5,572 nt of DNA, taken from positions 1 to 5,572 of the forward strand of contig JBARJD010000130.1 in the NCBI GenBank assembly GCA_049800095.1, written 5' to 3'. Below, in pieces: positions 1 through 4,728 of the stretch. The notes beneath the pieces are model-generated. The model worked only from the letters and a program-made list of their open reading frames with translations, made no database searches and was not told where the DNA came from. Source of the stretch: JAKIWV01 sp049800095 (GTDB lineage Archaea; Thermoplasmatota; Thermoplasmata; Lutacidiplasmatales; UBA184). Made by a program: the position numbers and the translations under genes. How positions within the stretch are numbered: the stretch's first letter is position 1; every line of letters starts with the position of its first letter.

Positions 1-1519
1 CCACGGTGGTCCGCACCGCGCGGACCATGGACCCGTCGGCGAGTCCGCCGCTCACGCGCTCGATGTCCGCGGCCGGCGACCGATCCTCGGACCAGCTCGC
101 GACACGCTCCCGGAGGACGCGCAGTGCAGCTTCGCTCCCGGCGCCTCCCGACTGTGGACGACGGTACTCTAGCGCTTGGCCGGCGACGATCCACTCGATC
201 GCCACGATCCGCTGGACATTGCGGATCATTCGATGGAGCTTCGCCCCGGCCCACGCCCCCATGCTCACGAAATCTTCCTGGTCTGCCGAGGTGGGCAGGC
301 TGCTCGCGCTGGCCGGATGGACGAGGCTCTGGTTCTCGTTGACGAGGGCCGCGGCGAGATATTGCGGGATCATGAACCCGGACGACCGCCCGGGCGTCGG
401 GGCCAGGAACGCGGGCAAGCCCCGGTTCAGCGCAGGGTTCACGAGGCGGGCGACCCGGCGTTCGGCAAACGCGCCGAGGTAATGGAGGGCGAGCGCGAGG
501 GTGTCGAGCGCGAGGGCGAGCGTCTGGCCGTGGAAGTTGCCCCCGCTGACGAACTCCTCGCCCTCGAACACGACCGGGTTATCCGACACCGCGTTCAACT
601 CGGGGGTCAGTACCCGCTCGGCGTAGTCGAGGCCTTGGCGCGTGGCGGCGAGGACTTGGGGAATGCAGCGGAGCGTGTAGGGGTCTTGCCCATGCCACTC
701 CCCGCCGGCGACCGCGAGTTGACTTCCGTGGACGAGACGTCGCACGACCTCGGCCACAGCGCGCTGTTCGGGGAGGTTCCGGAGCGCCCCGAGCCGGTCG
801 TCAAGGCTCGTGGGGTCGCCCCGCAAGGCGTCGAAGGAAAGGGCCGCGGCGACCTCGGACGCGGCGAACAGCTCCCGGCCATCGGCCACCGAGAGCGCGA
901 GGTAACTGGTCATGAGGGAGGTCCCGTTGATCAGCGCGACCCCCTCCTTCTCGGCGATGGTCAACAACGTGAGTCCGAGGTTCCGATGGACGTCGGCCGC
1001 GGCGACGCGGCGGCCGTCGGAGGTAACGAATTCCCCTTCGCCGAGCAGCGTGAGCGCCAGATGCGCGAGCGGCGCGAGGTCCCCGGAGGCCCCGACGGAC
1101 CCTTGCTCTGGAACGAACGGCACGAGGTCCCGGTTCAGGAACTCGAGCAGACGCTCGACCAACTCCAACCGAATCCCCGAATGCCCCCGACTGAGCGCGT
1201 TCGCCCGGAGGAGCAGCATGCCGCGGACAAGGTCGGCCGGCAACGCGGGGCCGGTCCCGCTCGCATGACTCCGAAGGAGCGAGAGCTGCAGCGCCCGCGT
1301 CTCCGTCGCCGGAATCACCTGATGGGACAGGCTGCCGAAGCCGGTGGTCACGCCGTACACCGGGCGACCGGCGTGGACCACTCCTTCGACGGCACGACGG
1401 CTCGCCTCGATGCCGGGTCGGGCCGACGCGGCCAAAGCGACCGGGCGACCGGAGCGGGTCACGGCCAGGAATTGTTCGAGCGTCAGGGACCGGCCATCGA
1501 CCGGCAGGGTCTCGGTCAT
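1..1519 (-). CDS. hutH: Histidine ammonia-lyase (histidase), 3' end cut by window edge
   Basis: This enzyme deaminates L-histidine non-oxidatively to trans-urocanate and ammonia, the first step of histidine degradation in the cytoplasm. The frame is open from the ATG at 1519 to base 2 (506 codons); no stop is visible, but family proteins are about 500-510 residues, so only a few residues are missing. Family motifs appear in order: YGVTTGFG with catalytic Tyr55; SH near residue 85, typical of histidine-specific members; GSVGASGDLAPLAH with Ala144-Ser145-Gly146, which self-cyclise to the electrophilic MIO cofactor; INGTS; QDPYTLRC; SDNP and SGGNFHGQ; SGFMIPQ; and LPTSADQED. The C-terminal end contains EDRSPAADIE, as in histidases. 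The start is supported by GAGGTGG just upstream. It follows sodN on the same strand, but a hairpin terminator lies between. No urocanase or other hut gene is visible. Phenylalanine or tyrosine lyase is less likely because of the SH motif and the Gln-Glu-Asp motif. Confidence 0.96.
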   Translation of the reverse strand, partial: MTETLPVDGRSLTLEQFLAVTRSGRPVALAASARPGIEASRRAVEGVVHAGRPVYGVTTGFGSLSHQVIPATETRALQLSLLRSHASGTGPALPADLVRGMLLLRANALSRGHSGIRLELVERLLEFLNRDLVPFVPEQGSVGASGDLAPLAHLALTLLGEGEFVTSDGRRVAAADVHRNLGLTLLTIAEKEGVALINGTSLMTSYLALSVADGRELFAASEVAAALSFDALRGDPTSLDDRLGALRNLPEQRAVAEVVRRLVHGSQLAVAGGEWHGQDPYTLRCIPQVLAATRQGLDYAERVLTPELNAVSDNPVVFEGEEFVSGGNFHGQTLALALDTLALALHYLGAFAERRVARLVNPALNRGLPAFLAPTPGRSSGFMIPQYLAAALVNENQSLVHPASASSLPTSADQEDFVSMGAWAGAKLHRMIRNVQRIVAIEWIVAGQALEYRRPQSGGAGSEAALRVLRERVASWSEDRSPAADIERVSGGLADGSMVRAVRTTV

Positions 1520-1521
1520 CG

Positions 1522-1528
1522 CCACCTC
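1522..1528 (-). promoter_or_regulatory. Shine-Dalgarno-like site of hutH
   Basis: On the minus strand GAGGTGG lies just before the hutH ATG at 1519; its GAGG core is five bases from the start codon. This fixes the start and implies that hutH mRNA has a leader. The same bases can pair with the upstream ACCTC (1539-1535) or CCACC (1535-1531), so the site may be partly masked in the RNA. Confidence 0.55.
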
Positions 1529-1548
1529 GGGGTGGAGGTTCCGAAGGG

Positions 1549-1586
1549 AAAAAGGAGACCCCCGGGGATCGACGACCCCGGGGGTC
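1549..1586 (-). terminator. Hairpin plus T-tract terminator after sodN
   Basis: A perfect 11-bp inverted repeat, GACCCCCGGGG (1557-1567) and CCCCGGGGGTC (1576-1586), encloses an 8-base loop. Read on the minus strand, it begins 19 bases after the sodN stop codon and is followed by TCTCC and then five T residues (1553-1549). This is the layout of an intrinsic terminator for sodN and would uncouple hutH from it. The T-tract also sits 30-34 bases upstream of the hutH ATG, so a second role as a weak TATA-like element is possible. Confidence 0.65.
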
Positions 1587-1605
1587 AGGGGTTCCGGCGA
1601 CGGCC

Positions 1606-2136
1606 TCAGGCCGCCGGGTAGACGATCTCGCCGCCGGACTTCTGCATCGAGGGGGACCGCTTGGTTTGGGCGCCCTTCGTCTTCCAGAACAGTTCCGCGA
1701 AGGCCTGCACCGCCGTCACGAGGGCCTGGGCGTCGGCGAGGGCGGTCCCTTGACGCGTCTTCGAGGCCTGCTTCATGATCTGCCAAACCATGTCGTGAGC
1801 CTGCGGGTTCGCCTTCACGTGGTCCGGGGTGAAGTAATCGCCCCAGATGACGCGGACCTCCTGCTTGACCTTCTCGGAGTGTTGTTCCTTGATGGCGGTG
1901 TAGCGAGCGAGCTTCGAGGAGGCGGCGAGGCGGTCCTCGGGCTTCATCTCCGGCACGAGGGGCGGCAGTTCGGCGATGAGCTGGTCCATGCGCAACACGG
2001 TGAGCGCCGCGATCTGCGCCTCGTGCGGGTCATAAATACCGCACGGAATGTCGCAATGGGCGTAGACCGCCCGAGGGGCAACGACGGCGTCCAAGAGGCG
2101 GTTCACGAATCCGGTCGACCATGTGTTGGCGGACAT
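1606..2136 (-). CDS. sodN: Nickel superoxide dismutase precursor
   Basis: Ni-SOD dismutates superoxide to oxygen and hydrogen peroxide with one nickel ion bound by the N-terminal hook. The 176-residue product has a 26-residue propeptide ending R-A-V-Y-A, then mature HCDIPCGIYDP. His1, Cys2 and Cys6 are the nickel ligands, and Asp3, Pro5 and Tyr9 are also present. The rest follows the family helical bundle: KEQH, EVRVIWGDYF and a final FWKTKGA. After FWKTKGA there are 20 extra residues, so the mature chain is about 150 residues against 117 in Streptomyces. By eye alignment, Streptomyces Glu17 and Arg47 are Ala and His here; I recall His at the latter position in other family members. The ATG at 2136 was chosen because the reading frame further upstream overlaps sodX and has no Ni-SOD character. 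The divergent neighbour sodX encodes the expected maturation protease. Assignment is firm; the source lineage is the unusual part. Confidence 0.96.
   Translation of the reverse strand: MSANTWSTGFVNRLLDAVVAPRAVYAHCDIPCGIYDPHEAQIAALTVLRMDQLIAELPPLVPEMKPEDRLAASSKLARYTAIKEQHSEKVKQEVRVIWGDYFTPDHVKANPQAHDMVWQIMKQASKTRQGTALADAQALVTAVQAFAELFWKTKGAQTKRSPSMQKSGGEIVYPAA
2056..2061 (-). other. Predicted propeptide cleavage site of SodN (Ala26|His27)
   Basis: The codons for Ala26 (2061-2059) and His27 (2058-2056) flank the bond that must be cut so that His1 of the mature enzyme can bind nickel. The residues before the bond are V-Y-A, with small or aliphatic residues at -3 and -1, the pattern recognised by S26 signal peptidases. 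This matches the S26-type SodX encoded next door. The site is inferred from family knowledge. Confidence 0.8.
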
Positions 2137-2159
2137 CGCTCCGCGAGCCCGGAGAATCG

Positions 2160-2166
2160 GATAAGG
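2160..2166 (-). promoter_or_regulatory. Possible TATA-like element for sodN
   Basis: On the minus strand CCTTATC lies 24-30 bases upstream of the sodN ATG, the spacing expected for an archaeal TATA box driving a leaderless transcript. It is the only AT-leaning patch in the 30-bp gap between sodN and sodX and it abuts the sodX start codon. The match to an archaeal TATA box is weak, and a GGAG three bases before the ATG could instead be a Shine-Dalgarno site. Confidence 0.3.
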
Positions 2167-2652
2167 ATGCCGGGACCGCTGCCGCAGCAAGCCGCGCCGG
2201 GGTCGCTCCACACGCCGCCGTGGTGGCGGCGATGGCGGAGCCGTCGGGTCGAGGTCCACGACGAGAGCATGCTCCCAACACTCCGGCCGGGCGACCGGCT
2301 CCTCGTCGACACGGGCGCGTACCGGCGTGCGCTCCCAACGGTCGGCGAGATCGTCGTGTTGGTGGACCCCGAATCGGTCGACCGCTGGCTCGTCAAGCGT
2401 GTCGCCGGAGTCGGACCGGGGCACTTCTGGATGACCCGCGCCGGTCTGGTGCCGGCCGAGCCGACCGCCCCCACGGCGGTCCCACCCGACGATGCGATCG
2501 AGTCCCTCACGCTCGGGGCATCGATGCTGTACGTGACCGGAGATGCGGCGGGGGCTCGCGACAGCCGCCGATTCGGTCCGATCCGGTTCGAGGCCGTTGT
2601 CGGCCGGGTCTACCGCTGTTATACGCCGATGGAACGGCGCCGGAACCTCTGA
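2167..2652 (+). CDS. sodX: Nickel-type superoxide dismutase maturation protease (S26 family)
   Basis: This 161-residue protein is a small S26-type serine/lysine protease, predicted to remove the SodN propeptide so that the mature His1 can bind nickel. Family boxes are in order: ESMLPTLRPGDRLLVD with nucleophile Ser34; RWLVKRVAGVGPG with general base Lys77; and VTGDAAGARDSRRFGPI (123-139), followed by VVGRVYRCY. The N-terminus (PPWWRRWRSRR) is basic and shows no membrane helix, unlike ordinary signal peptidases, which fits a cytosolic maturase. The frame stays open far upstream, but that part lies antisense to sodN and lacks S26 motifs. The ATG at 2167 is the last plausible start before the Ser box. 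A GGAG lies 12 bases upstream, rather far for an SD site. The gene is divergent from sodN with 30 bp between the starts. A generic signal peptidase is a less likely alternative given length and context. Confidence 0.9.
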   Translation: MPGPLPQQAAPGSLHTPPWWRRWRSRRVEVHDESMLPTLRPGDRLLVDTGAYRRALPTVGEIVVLVDPESVDRWLVKRVAGVGPGHFWMTRAGLVPAEPTAPTAVPPDDAIESLTLGASMLYVTGDAAGARDSRRFGPIRFEAVVGRVYRCYTPMERRRNL

Positions 2653-2673
2653 AACCTCGGCGCGGACGGCAAT

Positions 2674-2681
2674 CTTTTAAT
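2674..2681 (+). promoter_or_regulatory. Archaeal-type TATA box of the wtpABC operon
   Basis: CTTTTAAT stands out in a GC-rich surround and lies 24-31 bases upstream of the ATG at 2705. That spacing places transcription start at or next to the ATG, giving a leaderless mRNA, and there is no Shine-Dalgarno sequence before the ATG. It also argues against the earlier in-frame ATG at 2684, which would precede the transcription start. The T-run might also help end sodX transcription, which stops translation at 2652. Confidence 0.65.
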
Positions 2682-2706
2682 CGATGTGTCATTCCCACAC
2701 ATCGAT
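2680..2706. promoter_or_regulatory. Palindromic operator over the wtpA start
   Basis: ATCGATGTGT (2680-2689) and ACACATCGAT (2697-2706) are perfect 10-bp inverted arms separated by CATTCCC. The repeat overlaps the last bases of the TATA box, the predicted transcription start and the first two bases of the start codon. A dimeric regulator bound here would block initiation, so repression is the likely mode. A molybdate/tungstate sensor of the ModE type is a natural candidate: as I recall, ModE sites are palindromes with ATCG and CGAT outer ends. The identity of the regulator is inference. Confidence 0.6.
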
Positions 2707-3847
2707 GGCAACCTCTCCAACGCCTGATCCGGCCCCGCCCTCCGGCCCGTCGCCGATGGCTTCCCGCAGCGTGGTCATCGTCGTGGTGATCGTCGTCGCG
2801 CTCGCCGGTATCGGCGTGGGGTTTCTGGCCGGTTACGAGTACCGTGGCACCCCCGCGTCCTCGCCGAGCGCCGTCACCAACAACACCCTCGCGGTCCTCG
2901 GCGCCGGCACCTTGGTGGACATCTTCCCCAAGCTGGCCAGCGCGCTCGTCAACGAAACTCCCAACATCACCGCCCCCCTGGCGGGCCAGACGTACGAAGG
3001 GTCCCTCGATATCACCACCGCCATCACGACCCTCGGGGCCCGGTCCGATGTCGCGGCCGTGGCAGACTTCCGTCTGATCCCCGAGCTTCTCGAGCCCAAG
3101 TACGCTAGCTATGAGATCGTCTGGGGCACCACGCAGGAGGTGCTCTGCTACAATCCGAGCCTCCCGGCCTTCACCGGCATCAACTCGACCAACTGGGCCG
3201 AAAAACTGGTCGCGGACGTAACGACCCCGGGCAACGCGCCCTTCGCGGTCTGGAACGCCTCCACCGACCCCAATGGGTACAACGAGATCTTCAGCCTCGA
3301 ACTGCAAGGGATGATCTACAACGGAAGCGCCTCCCAGTTCTACAACACCTTCTACACGGGCGGCTCCACCTCTCCCGCCGTGCCGAACCCGAGCACGACC
3401 GTGCTGGAGCACGAATCGCAGGCGACAACGCTCCTCAGCACCGGCGTGGTCTCGGCGCTCATCACCTACAAGGGCTTCGCCGTGACGGGCTGCCCCGCCT
3501 ACGTCGCGTTCGACCCGATCGTCGGCCTGGAGGCGAACAACACAACGGCCCTATCGGACTACGCGAAGCTCTCCACGACGATCGTGGGGTCCTCGGGCGC
3601 GTTCGAGACGGTCGTGCCGGCACCGATCCTGTTCTCGATCACCGTGCCGTTGAATGCCCAGAATCCGGCCCTGGGGGCCGCTTTCATCCACCTCCTCCTC
3701 TCGCCGCAGGGAGCCGCGATCCTCAGCGCCCACGGGGCGTTCACCCCGATCTTTCCGGGCTGGTCGAATGACCCGAGCGCCGTCCCCTCCGTTTTAGCGC
3801 CGGACGTGGTAGCCCTCCCATCGTGGGCGACGCCGTTCCTCTCCTGA
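2705..3847 (+). CDS. wtpA: Tungstate/molybdate ABC transporter substrate-binding protein
   Basis: This protein captures an oxyanion outside the cell and delivers it to the WtpB permease. The 380-residue product has a Pro/Ser-rich cytoplasmic tip (1-20), one membrane helix (about 22-44, no lipobox Cys), a short Ser/Thr linker and a periplasmic-binding fold. Family landmarks are LAVLGAGTLVDIF (62-74, the place of the usual GSL anion loop), SDVAAVADFRLIPELL (114-129), YEIVWGTTQEVLCYN (136-150), STDPNGYNE (186-194) with Asp188 as a likely ligand equivalent, and LITYKGFAV (252-260). The acidic second ligand of characterised WtpA (in PDEINLG-type motifs) has no clear counterpart in VAFDPIVGL. Eight N-X-S/T sequons lie outside the membrane helix. 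The ATG at 2705 was preferred over 2684 because of the promoter position. wtpB overlaps or directly follows. Molybdate, tungstate or a related anion cannot be told apart by reading. Confidence 0.87.
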   Translation: MATSPTPDPAPPSGPSPMASRSVVIVVVIVVALAGIGVGFLAGYEYRGTPASSPSAVTNNTLAVLGAGTLVDIFPKLASALVNETPNITAPLAGQTYEGSLDITTAITTLGARSDVAAVADFRLIPELLEPKYASYEIVWGTTQEVLCYNPSLPAFTGINSTNWAEKLVADVTTPGNAPFAVWNASTDPNGYNEIFSLELQGMIYNGSASQFYNTFYTGGSTSPAVPNPSTTVLEHESQATTLLSTGVVSALITYKGFAVTGCPAYVAFDPIVGLEANNTTALSDYAKLSTTIVGSSGAFETVVPAPILFSITVPLNAQNPALGAAFIHLLLSPQGAAILSAHGAFTPIFPGWSNDPSAVPSVLAPDVVALPSWATPFLS

Positions 3848-4728
3848 GCCCCGGCCTCGTGGACCCTAGGTCCCCAGTCCGCCGTCGCTGGCGCGCCGGT
3901 CCGCTCTGGCTCGTCCTGCAGCTCGTGCTCTCGGGCTCGCTGCTCCTCCTGTTCATCCTCCCCATCTTCGCCCTGTTCACCTACGCGCCGATCTCGCACC
4001 TGTTCGAGGCGGCGAGCAGCGCGCAGGTCCGAGCCGCCCTCTGGCTCACCTTCTTCTCCTCAGGGATTGCCGTGGCCGCTGCCGTGGTCTTCGGCATCCC
4101 GATGGGCTATCTGCTCGCCCGGCGAGCCTTCCCGGGCCGGACCGTCGTCGAGTCGCTCGTGGCGCTCCCGGTCGTCGTCCCGCACTTGCTGGTCGGCCTC
4201 GGGCTCTTCTTCCTAGTCATCCCGGGCACCCCCCTCTACCGCTTCACCCAGGCGATCGGGTTCCCGGTCTACGACACGATTTGGGGCGTCGTGCTGGTCA
4301 TGGTGTTCGTGAGCGCCCCCTACACGGTGCTCGCGAGTGAGCTATCGTTCCGGGCTATCGACACCCGGGTCTTGGAAGCCGCCCGCTCGTTGGGGGCCGG
4401 CCCCGCGACCGCCTTCCTGACCGTGACCTTCCCGCTGGCGCTGCGGGGGATCGTCGCCGGCCTGCTCCTCTCCTGGGCCCGAGCGGTGAGCGAGATCGGC
4501 GGACTCCTGATCCTCGCCTACGCGGTCTATCCGGGAGGACCGTACAACGGCCCGGTCACGGCGACCATTTCGGTCTACATCTACGACCTGTTCCAAAATG
4601 GAAACCTCGCGGACGCCGCGGCCGTGAGTTCGCTCTTCCTCCTTCTCGCGTTCGCGCTGTTCGTTCTCGTCCGGCTCGGCGAGCGGTCGGGCTGGCTCCC
4701 GTGGCGCCGGGGGGAGCTCTCCCCATGA
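3823..4728 (+). CDS. wtpB: Tungstate/molybdate ABC transporter permease
   Basis: This inner-membrane permease forms the anion channel, presumably as a homodimer, and couples to the WtpC ATPase. The 301 residues contain about six hydrophobic helices (roughly 28-54, 72-98, 112-134, 151-171, 209-232, 264-284). The ABC permease EAA loop runs from Glu185: EAARSLGAG, then TFPLALRGI, followed by SWARAVSEIGGLLILAY. That last segment closely resembles the SWARGISEFG stretch I recall from archaeal WtpB. LPVVVPHLLVGLGL (115-128) is a second permease hallmark. The start is uncertain. GTG at 3823 overlaps the wtpA end by 25 bases; an in-frame GTG at 3859 would give 289 residues and begin 11 bases after the wtpA stop. 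Neither has an SD site, so translation may depend on wtpA. Its stop overlaps the wtpC start as ATGA. Confidence 0.92.
   Translation: MGDAVPLLSPGLVDPRSPVRRRWRAGPLWLVLQLVLSGSLLLLFILPIFALFTYAPISHLFEAASSAQVRAALWLTFFSSGIAVAAAVVFGIPMGYLLARRAFPGRTVVESLVALPVVVPHLLVGLGLFFLVIPGTPLYRFTQAIGFPVYDTIWGVVLVMVFVSAPYTVLASELSFRAIDTRVLEAARSLGAGPATAFLTVTFPLALRGIVAGLLLSWARAVSEIGGLLILAYAVYPGGPYNGPVTATISVYIYDLFQNGNLADAAAVSSLFLLLAFALFVLVRLGERSGWLPWRRGELSP
4711..4724 (+). promoter_or_regulatory. wtpC ribosome binding site inside a small hairpin
   Basis: GGGGAG (4711-4716) is an SD-like sequence eight bases before the wtpC ATG at 4725. It is followed directly by CT and CTCCCC, its exact reverse complement, so the RNA can fold with GGGGA paired to TCCCC around GCTC. 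The site lies within the last codons of wtpB, so ribosomes finishing wtpB would open it. This fits translational coupling through the ATGA overlap. Confidence 0.5.

Noticed and set aside
1602..1612. GGCCT-C-AGGCC palindrome at the sodN stop
   Set aside because: It is too short, and the one-base spacer cannot form an RNA loop; it is expected by chance in GC-rich DNA.
176..1621. 481-codon plus-strand open frame opposite hutH
   Set aside because: It is a GC-driven shadow of the histidase gene: the product is rich in Arg, Gly and Glu without any recognisable motif, while the opposite strand has every histidase motif in order.
1666..2166. Upstream extension of the sodX frame
   Set aside because: This part lies antisense to sodN and has no S26 features; homology begins only after the ATG at 2167.
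2137..2424. Upstream extension of the sodN frame
   Set aside because: It lies antisense to sodX and its composition is Arg/Pro-rich; Ni-SOD propeptides are short and the ATG at 2136 gives a plausible one.
2684..2704. Earlier ATG start for wtpA at 2684
   Set aside because: It lies only three bases past the TATA box, so it would be upstream of the transcription start; the seven extra residues add no recognisable feature.
2680..2706. RNA hairpin or riboswitch at the wtpA start
   Set aside because: With the TATA box at 2674-2681 most of the repeat should not be transcribed, so a DNA operator is the better reading.
2507..3412. 301-codon minus-strand open frame opposite wtpA
   Set aside because: The product is Gly/Arg/Asp-rich with no domain signs; the plus strand encodes a clear binding protein.
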